From Patiria miniata (lineage: Eukaryota; Echinodermata; Asteroidea; Valvatida; Asterinidae): a stretch of 64,000 bases of DNA. Position numbers and translations under genes: made by a program. Shown piece after piece: positions 51,438 through 63,888 of the stretch. Position 1 is the first letter of the stretch; the number at the start of each line of letters is the position of its first letter. The DNA is taken from NCBI RefSeq assembly GCF_015706575.1, contig NW_024037072.1:4469001-4533000 (forward strand), given 5' to 3'. A model generated the notes under the pieces. The model did not search any database, had not been told where the DNA came from, and saw only the letters and a list, made by a program, of their open reading frames with translations.

Positions 51438-53590
51438 TATCATATTTTCAATGGGGAGCGCTGATCAAATCCTACGATCATGCACACTATAATACCTAAT
51501 AGTGTACAAATATGCCCCCTTCTCACAAATGGCTACTCCTCTGGCAGACATGTACGTTATTATTATCAATACAATTTCCAACAGTTTTTAACGGGGGGGG
51601 GGGGGGGATTGACACAAAAACCACCCCCTCTGAATCCGCGCCTGACCGGCAAATAGCGAATTTTATGGGTAGACCGTTCGCATGTGACGTCACCTTCTGT
51701 AACATTCGCTACTGCTATTTCATTTTTTTGGGTGGGGGATTTTTTTTTGGGGGGGGGGGCAAACAAAAGTTGGGGGGGGGCCCAAAGCCACCCTAGCCCC
51801 TCCCCGACCCTCCATAGAACCGCGCCTGCCGCCTAATATGTAGGCCCTAATGGCAATTTTGTTATGCATGGCCGATTGTCGGCAGGTTCGGCCGTGCACA
51901 CAAAATGCTGCTAATTATTTTATGTGAATTTCAGCCTCCAGGCGCTATTATATTTGAATTTTGAAGGCGTTATTAAAACTGAACTGCCATCGACATTTCA
52001 ACCATTATTCAATCCATCTATGCGGTACAGGTACTACAGGACACTGAATCATTGACCCCGCCTCGAACATACGTAGGATGATGAAGTTTGAGGGAAGTTT
52101 CCCCTGACTATACGCACCTTGTTGTGGGTACAACATTTCCGACTTAATTTCCTGCAATTATTCTAGCTGGTTGCACCTCATTTCCATTTCCAAAGAAAGC
52201 GGAAAGATTTCCAACGTGCATACCCCGCCTCAATGATGAGTTCTAGCTGCTGATGTGGACACGTCTTGTCTTAAGACGTCGTGTTTGAAATAACAATGCC
52301 AGCCTGGCATCTTGCCCATAAGCATGCACTACCGTCCGCTCGCTCGGTCAGTCAACTTTTGAGTTGGATAATCACGACATATGTGTACTGTAGGATTGTA
52401 GGCCTATGGGCCTATTCTTTTCAATCGAGGGAGAATATTTTTTTTGTAAAGAACTACTCTCCGACATCTTCAACAGATTCAATTTTTTCCTACTTGAAAC
52501 TTAGACCAACTTCAAGTCTTTAGTTTTGTTTCATTTTTAACAAAAATCTACTGCTAAATTGGACGTCGGGAATTAAACTTTTGCGCATGCACGCAAATCC
52601 GTCATTCAGTACCGGTCCCTAGTCATGCAACTGCTACGCAAATCGAAATGTAGAAGATAAATACATGTATAATTAATAGGAATATCAAAGCTTAATTACA
52701 TGACCCATCTTCTAAATAAGGCCAAAAAAAAACATGTTCAGCGTCCTGCCTTAAAGAAGCGGGAGGCCCTTTTTTCTCTCCAAAATGGCCGCCCGACTTG
52801 GCTATTTTTCAAGATGGCCGCCAGATTATTATTTTTTTAATACCGCCATTGGACTAAGGAAATGACATATATGGGCTAGATGCAACAGACAAAGAGGCCA
52901 AAATGACGTCACTGTTTAAAAGTTATCATTTTTTTCGGTTTGAAAAAAAAAAGGAAGCGGCCTCCAAAAAGCCAGCGGGCGGAGACGCTAAACATGTTGT
53001 TTTTTTATTTGGCCTAAAGAGGCACTGTCCGAGGGCCGATATCGCCGGGACGAATTTATTCATGAGTAGTTATAAGACTGCTTTTCAAGCCGATTTTGGA
53101 ATGTACAATACCCTCACGTACTGGGGAAAAATTATTACATGTATTTCGTTTCACGGCGATCATTTAAACTTTCAGTTCGCACGTTGGCAAGTATACAAAA
53201 AAAAATAACGAATGATTTTACTGACGAAATATTTTGTTGCCAATTTACTAACCCTATAAACTAGCAGTACATGTATGACCAACGCAATACTCGCGACCTT
53301 CAGACCGCAGCTAGCTAGACGAATAAATTCTCCCCAGACAGGTCACGAGGTCAACAGAGGACACGGTCTGGCATCCAAACTGCAAACGTCTGGTCTAAGA
53401 TTGGACCAACGGGTTTTGTGGCCACAATACGCAATCGCGTAGGTGTACCGACGATTATTACCAGACACCGGTAAAGCACGGCATGCGAGCTGACAAAAAG
53501 CTGAGCCCAAATCGCCTATAAATTCACCAGCTCTTGTGCGATTTTGGCAGAACAAGCTGTGCAGCCAAGGCGTGCGAGCTGTCTGAGGAG

Positions 53591-56500
53591 ATGGCGAGGT
53601 TCATTCTGACGCTTGTGAGACAGTAAGTGGAGAAATGTTTGCATGTATTCTGCTCGGTTTTATTCAATCATGAATGCTGGATGTCAACATTTCCACCCAC
53701 CCACCCAACCGTATAGCGTATCCTACTTGTGTTGAGCCCGCCGCGCCGCGCCGAGCGAGCGAGCACTCAGCTCAAGTCTGGATGCACGAGAGGCATTTGT
53801 ACATAGTCTACACACACAGTAGGGCTGTTGAGTTCGTTGATCAAGTAACACTAACAGGTTTGTAAATTACATATGAATTTCATCCCGATGAAGTGGTCTG
53901 GATTTTTCTTTAGAATAGAAAGTGAGATTGATAATTTGATTACGGTTTTGTCAAATTTGTTGTAAGGCCGAATAAGCAAAATACCAGTTGATCGTCCCCA
54001 CCCACTTCCTTTTTTGAGGCTGCATTATACTTATACTATAGTGCATATTTGGGTTTTTTTGTTTTGTTTTTTATTTCAGGCATAACTTTTTTTAACCTTG
54101 GCTTAGGCCTAACCCTTACCTCACCTAAAGCTACAAAATACTGCTGAGTAGTATGCATTTCTTTCCATACAATAACAAGTCTGCACAACACATTTTTCTG
54201 TAGCATTTGGTCATTGACCCCCAAAGAGCCCTTTTTAGGACGTTAGGGTTATGTTTCAGAAGTTCAGATGCCTCTAAATAGTTTATTAGTAGGGGAAAGA
54301 TTCCCATATCTGGCCATCTCTTGCCACCCTGTGCACAAACCCTATGGGACTGGTCTGAAAATTTGTAAGTGTTTTCTCAGTAAAAATTCAAAATTTGTCC
54401 CTGCCAATTTTGACTTTTTAGGACGTATTATCACTTTCTGATGGCGGGTAGTTCACTTAAGGGAACAATTACTGATGGCCAGATATGGGAATCTTTCCGA
54501 AAGGGCCTCCTCCTTTTTAGGCACATATCATGTACGCTAAATATGGCTATTTTAGCCTATTTTTCTTTTAAAAAAAAGAGGCTCTCATCCTCTTTTAAAA
54601 AAATCCAGACGATCACCTCTTTTTTTGTGGTTAAAATAGTGTAGTGCACGAAAACAGCTTGCAAAACTTAATTAGAGCCAGACAATACCTTTTTTCAACA
54701 AGAATTGCAGTGAGAAAATTTGGAAAGATTTTAGCATAATGATTAACGGCTGTGTACAACCTGGCTATCAAACCAAAATTTGAAATCGGGCAGTGTTTAT
54801 TTTGACTGTGAACCAGTCCCTGTGATTGGGACTATCTCCCTCGGCTTTATCTCAGGAGATAGTCCCAATCATCCAACACCTCGAGGTCAATAGTTTTTAC
54901 AATTTCCCCACAAACCCTGTTGTATTTGTATACTACCAAACTGTTGTTGGGACCATTTCTATAGTTTTGGCATAACAAGTGCATTACTAAAAAAAAATTG
55001 CATGAAACTTTCAAACAGATATTTTTGCTCTGATATTTCCAGTCACCACTCAGTCCCTGTGCAAAGAGCCATTGCTACAAGTACTTTTAAGTCACCATGC
55101 ATACATAATCCTATCCTACAAAAATGCCATCAGGCTGGCTTGGCCAATTGGCCTTAGGCCAAAAAAAAATATAGTTCTGCTTCCGGTTTCCTTACCTACC
55201 CAATTCTGACAGCCCCTACCCAAATATTTTTATGGGACAAATTAGAAAAAACACCCAAAACCATCATTTTCTAACTTTTATCCTTGACTACACACAGATG
55301 CCTCCATATGATCGTACACAATAAAATGCCCCCCCCCCCCCAAAAAAAATTCCCTACCTACCTACCCTATTTTTGAATGACATGTAATCGGAAGCAGAAG
55401 TAATTTTTTTGGCCTTATTAAAGGCTAATCTAGTGCCAAGACCTCTGGCTCTATATCTGACAAATCAGTGCTGTTTATTTTTGAATAATTACCTCCGCCA
55501 AGGAGGTTATGTTGTCATCGGATTTGGTTAGTTTGTTGGTTGGTTGGTTGGTTTGTCTGTTAACAAGATAACTCAAAAGTTATGGACAGATTTGCATTAA
55601 TATGTGTTTAGGGGTGGTCCTTGGTACAAATTTGTACAAATCTATTAGATTTTGGAAGTGATCCGGATCTTGGTCTGGATCTGGGATTTTTTTAGTGGAT
55701 TCTTCACCATTTATGCGAGTATTTCTTTTGGGTGTACTGACAATAATGGTTGGGAACTGTTTAGCCTATGCGGAGTTTTGCGCTCTCTGGGTGCTTTCTT
55801 GTTTAGTATTTGATTATTGGGACTTGGATTTGATCGAATTTTCGAACATTGACATTGAGGTGAAATTGTTTTTTTGAACATCAAAAATGTATTTTATCAA
55901 AAAATTTATTCCATGCAGCTGACAGGCTGACATTTGACAGATTTTAAAGATGCAAATTAGTGCTAATATCCCTATGCCAGCTCTTCAATCAAGCATGAAT
56001 TTGGCTGTTCACAAAAATATGGCATTTAATTGAAAAAGAATAAAACCACTCAACTTGAACAAATAAAATTACATCACTGGTGTTTTTTTTTTATAATCTT
56101 TTTCGAGGTCTACCTCTCTCATTTTTGAAATATTCTGTGTGGGAAAATCCTATTCGGATATTCGTTGGATGATTGAATATTCAGATATGGGGGATATGTA
56201 GCACAGTTCGAATTATTACCCATGATTTGTAAGACATCCATGGATGCTGAATTTGTTCAGTGGAAGGGTGGCCATTGCCTCAATCCTTCAGAATCCTCTA
56301 ACAAATACTGTTTAATGGGTTGAGGCAGTGCCGATGACATTCAGAAGCAGTGTGGATGATATCGAGCATTTACAATGCAGGTCTCAATTATGCATTGCTG
56401 AACATAAACGATGCTGGGTACAGCCTACGATCTCGACACAATGCATCCTGCAAAATAGACACTTTTTTGACATTCAGCCTCAATCCTCCAAAACCTCCAA

Positions 56501-59500
56501 AACTGCCTGGAGGATTTTGGAAGGTTAGGGCAATGGATGCTCATTCTAAACCTTCTATAAGGCTAAATTTGCAAACTTTATTTCTGCTCAAGGTTTAAAT
56601 AATGCATTTTTTTTTTTACACATGAAAGATGTACATACTGGTCCATCAGAGCAGGCTGATTGGTTTACTTCATATACAGTCGAGTCTCGTTATAACAAAC
56701 TCGTTCGGACCTAGCCAAATTGTTTGTTATATCAGAATTTTGTATAATAAGAGGAACTTCAGTCCCATTCATTGTGCACATAAATGCACAGTCGGGACCA
56801 AGGCTTTATGTTTGTTATAAACCAGAATTTTGTAAAAACAGAGTTTGTACTAACGAGAGTCGACTGTATTCTCCATTTTGCAGAATTTGATTTGATTTCT
56901 AGCCAACTTCAGGATGTAGCTAAGTTTCAAAATCGTCTGTTTATGCATGTGGAGAATTTATGATTTACTTAAACAGAATTGCAAACAAACATACATGTAA
57001 CTAAATGTATAGTATCAGGCACCAGACACCCTGCTTGCAAGTGCATTTAATACCTAATTGCAGGTAACTTTCAAACCAATAATAATCTTTGCCTTTAAAC
57101 TTTATGGCCCCACTCAAGCGCTAGTGCGTAATGTCTTATCAGTGCTGAAATGTGCAGTCAGCCACTAAGCACGCACGCAAACATGACCAAAATTGATCGA
57201 ACTGCTTTCCACTAATTAGCCTCCCTCCCCATGTCATAGCAGCGGAAGGCGGTAACACGCTTGCACTTTTTATACAGTCATGGTCAAGGTCACTGGAGGT
57301 GGGTAAACAAGCACGGGGAAGGAAACCAGTCAAGGTCGCTTGCCTTCCTGGGAAGGCTTAGCCCAGTCAAGATGCCAATCAAGTAATTAGGCAGTCTGGG
57401 CGATTTGGTGAGACCATCATGTGGTTGAACAGAAACAAAATCAATCAACTCCTGATGTCTGTAGCCTGTGGTAGGAAACGTCCTGGGTGGGTTGTATGAA
57501 ACTTGTAGACTTTTAATCTACTTTTGTACATGGTGTTTATCTTTTAACCTTTTAGGGTTTGCAGGCTAACCGTAGTGGGAGTTTTGACGGTTCGGAAAGG
57601 TCCTTTGCCAAAAAAACATGTTCAACAGAATACTCCATGGGTGCAGGCCAGTAAATAGGCCTGAAATTGCCTATGCTGACCAAATCATGATTTGCATGCC
57701 CTTAAATAATACGGTATTAGAGTATTTTGTTGGCCATGAACACGAGGGTTTGTAAAAAAGAAGGGTAGAAGCCATGGGCAGGACTGCAAGCTCGCACTTC
57801 TGTGAAATTCGGATGAAATGAGTCCGTAAAATGGGGTTACCACATGTATATTTATTACAATTTTAAGGCAAGGTGTTTATTTGTTTTTTCTTGCAAATTT
57901 TGTAATACAGAAGAGGTTCAAAAATAAGTGAAAATGCCTTTTGAACTTGATTTCCACCCTTTACAATATGCCCCACTTCTGTAGACAACGTTCTCTCATT
58001 GATACGTGTACAAGTTGCAGCAACTACTGAACACATTGGACCTTTGGTTTGGGGATAGTTTTTTTCCAAATATTTGTCAAGAGTTCACAGACTCATCAGT
58101 CCATAGTTGGAGTCAATTGAGGTGTAAACGCTAACCCTCCCAGACCCATTGAATTTTTTTTTTTTTTTTAAAGGATATTACAGTATTGAGGAAGAAAGAG
58201 CCCAGCCACAGTTAAATGAAATCTAACCCACAAAGAATGTTCCTTTTGGAAGTTAGCAAAATGCCTGAATTGTTAGTTTACAGAAAACCCAAAGTTCAGT
58301 AGTATAGATGACAAATTGACAAGTGGTCAGTTAGTGACTTGCAATTCTGTCATACCCTGGTAATTGCCGAGTAGGACAGCAAAATTAACCAAAATTAACC
58401 ACTTTGTGACTTGGCAGATTGCCCAGTCATCCTATAAATATGAAATGGGGGGATGGAAAATTATGAATGAAAATAGGGCCGGAGACACTCAAGGGCACAG
58501 GGAAACTTCCTGGCTGGCGGGCACGCTAGAGATTAAATCCAATCCTCTGTGGACCAGACTCTGTGTTTGTGAAGGACTTTTTCCAATTAGGTTCTTTTCC
58601 CTGATCTCAAAAATTAAGACCGTGCTGAGTGTATTAAAATTCCAGCGTGCAGTTTTTCGCAGACATTCCAAAATCAACACTGATGTTTCAAAACAGTTCA
58701 TTTGATAAGGAAGGAAATGTTTATGCTTCTTTAGTTCCAGACGGGATTAGTATGACAAACTCTTGTCACGATTTTTTTTTAATTGACCGTCGTTAAACAT
58801 CCTGTTTCTTTTCATAATTGGATACGAAACTGAGTTGAAAGCTGCGCTTCGAATTTCAGTGCTTCATGTATAAACTTTTTAATTTTACAATCTTCAAACT
58901 CTGTGCCTCCACAGATCCTTAGATGTAACATATTATCGAGGTTTACTGTTTTCTGAATTTCTTTTCAATGGACTTATTTGTACATTTTTTTCCCAATTGC
59001 CAATTTTCAAATCACAAGTGGTCATGATTTCAAATTTAGTTTTTAGTTTTACAATTTTATTTCATTTTATTTTCTCAATGTTAACAGTGGCCAGACAATA
59101 TATAACCAAGATGGTATCATCCAAGGTAAGACTGGAGAAAAAGAATTTTGTACCAAAATTGTTGTTTATAAATTAAATTTACTACCAGGGACAACATTTA
59201 TTTTATAGGCATACAGTATAGGAACATTAGTAATCACCAGAAACGCATCTACATGTACATGTACCAATTTAAGGGAAGAAAAACATTTGCAAACATCAAA
59301 AAACGAAATGATCAAATTACCATGAAATATCTTACTGGATTGTTAGGGAATGACAGTCCAAAGCATCCTGTAAAATCGTGGCTCCTGGTGTGCTGACATT
59401 TTCAAGAAAACTTGCGTTGGAGAAAACTGGCTTTTTTCAAAAACTGCTCCTAATTTTTCATATTTAGTTATTCTGCATTTTCTTTGCAATTGTTTACACA

Positions 59501-62500
59501 CCTGTGAAATGGTACAAGCCTGCTAGACTGATTCTCTGACCTTACAATTCCCCAAAGCCTATAAGTTGCTCCGTTTCACCATAAGTGGGATCAGGGAACC
59601 AGACTACAAGATCATGGTTGGTTTTCTTGGATTTTCCAGCATCTCCGAACCCAAAACGTGAAGCAAGTCAGTTCAACAATATTTGCTATAACATGAACAT
59701 ACTAATCCTCCAAATCCATGTATTTCTGAAAATTGCAGCAAAAGCAAATGTTGTACATTCCCTTCAAATAATCAAAATAACTTGCTCAAGCGAAGATAGG
59801 GATGGCACAACATACATGTATGTGTGTAAGCAATGGAATCCTGTCACCAGACCAAAAAACTTTGCATATGTTTTCTCCTCAATTCCACTGAGCTAAACTG
59901 TTTTGTTGTTATGCGCCCTACTGAAGATTGTAAGCAATATTGTTGCTTCAAACGAAAAAAAAAACCCAAAACCCGAAATGATCCTACCTTTAGATACCAA
60001 ATTTAAGGTTTAACCCTTTAATGACACCCCCAAAAATAAATGGCACTTGATTCAACTTAGATTATGCTTTTGAATATTCAATGTGCTGTCAGGTTAATAT
60101 TTGTATGAGTTAAGATGGCCCCTAACCATGAATAATGTTGTATCATTGTATGCAGTACACATGTACGGGAGCCAAAAGTGGGCATGTTTAGCCTTGCCAT
60201 TGCAAGATTTATTTTAAAATTTTAAGCGAGGCGTATATTACAGAAGTCGAGGCAGTGCTACTGTTGTTTCCAAACTTTCCCATTTTTGACCCCCTCTTTT
60301 ACAAAGGTCAAATGGACGTTCCATTGTCTGAGGAGGGGAGGAAGCAGATCTGGCTTCTGGCCAAGGCATTAGAGCAGCACCGATTCACCAAGATCTTTGC
60401 CAGTGACCTCCAGAGGGCGACAGAGGTAGGGTGTGACACACTCTGTTGTCCTGTCACTCTGCAACTTAATAGCCTTGATTCTAGGCACAATTCTGCATAA
60501 TAGCCATCCTTGCATTTGTCATGGCCTTGGATCTCTTGACTCAGACTTGAATCCAGTTTACTGGCTCCAGTCAATTTATTCGTTCAAAACTTCAAATTAA
60601 TAATTTTTATGCTTCCAGTTATTCAGTTTCCCTGAATGGCTTCTCTAGTCTTCATAATCAGTTTCATCTATTTATTTAAGTACTTAATTTGAAAACATCA
60701 AGATTTGCCCACACCGAGGGCAATCTCTTAATTCTGACTTGAGAACATTTATTCACAGCAGAACATGTGTCATAAATGTAGTAAGTCATGAATAATGGAC
60801 ACGATGTCTGTAATTTTTTTCCCAGACTGCTCAAGCCATTGTGGACCATGGAACAGTGGAAAGGCCGAAGGTCGTCACAGATCAAAGGTTAAGAGAAAGG
60901 GTAAGCAGAAGGAGAGGAGGCGTTTTGTCAGGAAAAATGCACTTAAGCACATACTCAATTACCATACGAATTTGCATGTTGTTTCATTTGAAGCAACAAA
61001 AGTGCTCTAAATCTAAAGAAGGGTGCTTAACAACTAACCTTGTGAAATTTTAGCTCAGTGAAAGTATATTCCAACAACAATATTCTAGGATCTCAATTTC
61101 AATTCAAAAGTTGCCGAGTCACGTTTTGAATTGCGCCCGAAATCAGCGCCGTGTCAATGCTTGCGCGCACCCTTTTACGGCTTCGCCGAATTAAAAACGA
61201 ACTACTAACGGAAATTTCCAAAAAAAACGTCTTTAGACGCATCTTTGGAATTGACAGCATGCCAGGTAGAATAATTTCACAGGGAGTTTAGTACCATTAC
61301 TATCTTTAAACCAAGTATGCTTTTCAACAATAATTTTGTCAGTTACTTTTTGGATAACTGCAAATGATATACTCTACCTTTAATTGCAAGTGGGCCTCCT
61401 AGTGCATATATATATATTTGGACTTGCCCATAGACTCTTATTTCATGTGTTTTGTTCATGTAGGAATTGTAAAAGTAGGGTTTAATACACTAAACATCTT
61501 TGATACGCTGAATTTCTCTATTGATTGTCAGGGTTATGGACGCTTGGAAGGGATACCAGTGAAGGAGTACCAGGGACAAGCCAGGAAAGGCAAACATCAC
61601 AAACATTTCACTCCAGAGGGAGGAGAAACAATCGATCAAGTAAGTCAAAGTGAAGTCCTAATTTAATGAGGAATTTCCATGAACCCATTTTTCCCCGTAC
61701 CGCCCCAAACCGCCCTGCCTGTTATTCCCTGAACAGCCCAAAACCACCCGAGTGCGTTGTGGTTTTATGAATTCAACAGAGAACTAGAAAGCACTCAGAG
61801 AGCGCAACATCCGCCAAGGCTAAACAATTCCCCGCCATGGTGTCAGTACACCCAGAAGAAATATTCGCATAAGTGGTGAAGAATCCTCAAAAGAAATCCT
61901 GGATCCAGACCCAGATCCGGATCACTTCCAAAATCTAATTGATTTGTACTTGTACCAAGGACCACCCCTGAACACATTTTCATGCGAATCCGTCCATAAG
62001 TTTTTGATTTATCTTGTTAACAGACAAACCAACCAACCAACAAACTAACCAACCAACTAACCAACCAAATCAGATGAAAACATAACCTCCTTGGCGGAGG
62101 TAATAATAAATACAATATCACACAATGTAGTACAGGTGCTAATGTGTTGACTTACAAAATACACCTGTCTACCGAAGGGTTTCTTAAGCTCAATGGAACA
62201 TATAAATTACTTGAAATTACTTTCTTGGAAGTGACTCATTCAGATGTGAACTCAGATATGACAATATGACTTTGAATATCAAGACTTATACTGCAAATAA
62301 ATGTAATTCACTTCTTAAGATGTTAGCTGCTGTTTTCTTTAAAGAGCAGAAAAATCATGTGCAGTCTGTGATGACAAGTCAATACATTTTTTACAGGTCA
62401 GAAAACGTGCCGTTTCCTTTTTCAAAGAGCTGTGCGATGACTTCCTAGAGGGTAATGCACTCCAAAACCCTCCCACAAAATGTACAGCCACTAAAAAAAC

Positions 62501-63140
62501 CCTCAAGTCTGAGGATGGTACGAACTCGTCAGCAGCAACTCCTACAAATCCAGAGTCTTCCATTGCATCGTCAGGGGTGAGTGCTTCCAACGAGGTGGAC
62601 GTGCCTCCAGTTGAGTTCACAGTTGGCCCATCATCAGATGATGAGGATCCCAGAGACCAAGCTGACGGAAGTTCAGAAGGCCTTACAAGTGACGTCCAAA
62701 CGTGCCTCCCTTCTAAACCTCAACAGAGTGGGAGTAAAACCCCTCAATACCACAGACAGTCACCCCTCAGTAACCAATACGCCCCCAATGTGACCCTGTC
62801 GTCATCCTCCATGGGCGGGAGTGAGTCACAAGAGGGGGCTATTGAGATCTCCTACTCTGAGGGCAGCCTCTGCAGTCAGGACACTGACGATTTTGACGAG
62901 GACGTGGACCTGGAAGGCATGGTGGCAGACATCCTGGTGGTCGCCCACGGCGTCCTGATCCGGGAACTGATGCGGTACTTCATCGAGGACCTCAACTGTT
63001 TCGTGCCCAAGGGCCCCAGCCTTGCCAATCGGGTCACCTTCAACACGGGCATGTCCAGATTCCAAGTGGATCTCCTGGACGGTTTCCCGAAGATGGAGTG
63101 CCTGAGTATCCATCAGATTGACCACCTGCATCAACTCTAG
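53591..63140 (+). CDS. TIGAR: TIGAR-like fructose-2,6-bisphosphatase family protein, 6 exons
   Basis: TIGAR is a histidine-phosphatase-fold enzyme acting on sugar bisphosphates and related phosphoglycerates, lowering glycolytic flux in vertebrates. Exons: 53591-53622, 59088-59125, 60307-60425, 60826-60900, 61532-61639, 62397-63140. Frames join to 371 residues (human 270). The start MARFILTLVRHGQT matches human MARFALTVVRHGET, with catalytic His11 in place. GQMDVPLSEEG, ASDLQRATE, RLRER and TPEGGETIDQV follow. Glu100 aligns with human catalytic Glu102, and VVAHG supplies the second His (about 308). Between GETIDQV and VVAHG there are about 100 more residues than in human, rich in Ser/Asp/Glu. 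Intron 1 is 5.5 kb. Confidence 0.92.
54294..54498. mobile_element. 205-bp foldback with perfect 25-bp arms
   Basis: The arms at 54294-54318 and 54474-54498 are exact inverse copies containing AGATTCCCATATCTGGCC. Non-coding; in TIGAR-like intron 1. Confidence 0.85.
55491..55800 (+). repeat. ACCTCCGCCAAGGAGGTTAT dispersed element, copy 1
   Basis: Begins ACCTCCGCCAAGGAGGTTAT, then a GGTTGGTTGG tract, GATAACTCAAAAGTTATGG, AGGGGTGGTCCTTGGTAC and GATCCGGATCTTGGTCTGG, ending GCGCTCTCTGGGTGCTTTCT. The same element is inverted at 61792-62101. I know this pattern as a common repeat in marine invertebrates but cannot name its class. Confidence 0.75.
55920..56165. repeat. Dispersed repeat shared with beta-catenin intron 6
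   Basis: Shares AAGATGCAAATTAG, CAATAT/TAATAT-CC, AATAAAACCAC and ATAAAATTACATCAC in the same order with 12490-12720. Diverged, class unknown. Confidence 0.5.
56217..56528. mobile_element. Decayed relative of the TTAACCCTAAC element (copy 7)
   Basis: Shares its middle with copies 2 and 4 (TTCAGTGGAAGGGTGGCC, GAACATAAACGATGC, CGACACAATGCATCC) and ends GGAGGATTTTGGAAGGTTAGG. The left end is eroded. It lies in TIGAR-like intron 1. Confidence 0.6.
56677..56866. mobile_element. Pogo/Tigger-type MITE, TA flanks
   Basis: Ends CAGTCGAGTCTCGTTATAAC and, inverted, CAGTCGACTCTCGTTAGTAC, flanked by TA on each side (56675-56676, 56867-56868). These TIRs are typical of the pogo branch of Tc1/mariner. 190 bp, no ORF. 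Confidence 0.85.
59265..59767. mobile_element. Diverged relative of the TTAAAGGGAAT MITE
   Basis: Starts TTAAGGGAAG and ends ACATTCCCTT. Shares ACATTTGCAAACATC, AAGCATCCTGTAAAAT and TTTTCAAGAAAA with the copies at 23800 and 45657, but lacks the central palindrome. It sits in TIGAR-like intron 2. A shorter fragment is at about 32325-32525. Confidence 0.7.
60935..61384. mobile_element. TTAAAGGTAGAG MITE in TIGAR-like intron 4
   Basis: Shares TGAAGCAACAAAAG, GGATCTCAATTTCAA, AATAATTTCACAGGGAGTTT and the end CTCTACCTTTAA with the cluster at 36175-37016. It makes up most of the 631-bp intron 4. Confidence 0.65.
61792..62101 (-). repeat. ACCTCCGCCAAGGAGGTTAT dispersed element, copy 2
   Basis: Inverted copy of 55491-55800, from AACTAGAAAGCACTCAGAG to CCTCCTTGGCGGAGGT. 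It lies in TIGAR-like intron 5. Confidence 0.75.
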
Positions 63141-63242
63141 CAGTCACAATTGCCTACATCTGGTCAGGTTTTTTTTTAAACTTTTTTTCGTTTTTGTAAT
63201 AATTCAGGGAAGTGATTTTTATGTACAGTACCACACTGCTGT

Positions 63243-63248
63243 AATAAA
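63243..63248 (+). terminator. TIGAR-like polyadenylation signal
   Basis: AATAAA 103 bases after the stop codon at 63140, the first in the 3' flank. Confidence 0.65.
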
Positions 63249-63888
63249 CACTACTCATTTAACCATTGCCAATTCAGTTTTTGGTTCCGAGTTATAAATT
63301 GTAAACAGTATTAACAGCATTACATTATTTAATGTAATTTTCATGCAATATTGACTTGAAATATAGTGACTTACTCGATTTGACTCTTGAGGACTATAAA
63401 AATGTGGAAATAATTTATACTTGAGGGCCTTTCTGGACAATTTCCTACCATTCACTGCTCACGAGTATTTCTCTTGTTTGCGCACGAGCAGCATTTTGTG
63501 CAGCGGTTTTGAGCATGTTCTTGTGGAAATTGGTTGCAAACGTGCATGCTTTGTTTTGTTAAAGTATGCCCTCACTTGGGTCAAGTGAGTTGTCCACATG
63601 GCCCCTTCTGTAGTTAATGTGCAGTGACGGTACGCCGTAGAAGTGGTTACGCCATACGCCATTGCCCGGGGCGATGTGTCTACACAAACTCAGCCTTACG
63701 CTAGTAATAGCGCGGTATCCACGTTTCATCAGTTTTTCATCCGTTAGAAAAGAAACGTAAAGAAATCCGTCACATTCTGAGTGATAACTACAGTCAGCTA
63801 CGAAGCACCGTCCTATTTTCCGGTCTTATTTATTCTAAATGTCTGAGAAAATTCAAATAGAAAATTTTTAACAAATCCTTCGGTAAAA

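Larger units (their letters stand above)
46872..53590. other. LTO1-TIGAR divergent intergenic region
   Basis: Head-to-head space between the two start codons, 6.7 kb, filled mostly with foldback elements, AAGTC minisatellites and G/C runs listed separately. No supported exon. AAGATGGCCGCC (YY1-type) occurs near 52813, about 780 bases before the TIGAR-like start. Confidence 0.5.

Noticed and set aside
58364-58705. 113-codon plus-strand ORF in TIGAR-like intron 1
   Set aside because: No domain, composition like neighbouring non-coding DNA, and the TIGAR frame is complete without it.
60875-61010. Read-through ORF extending TIGAR exon 4
   Set aside because: Frame continuity into exon 5 and the GTAAGC donor at 60901 show the exon ends at 60900.
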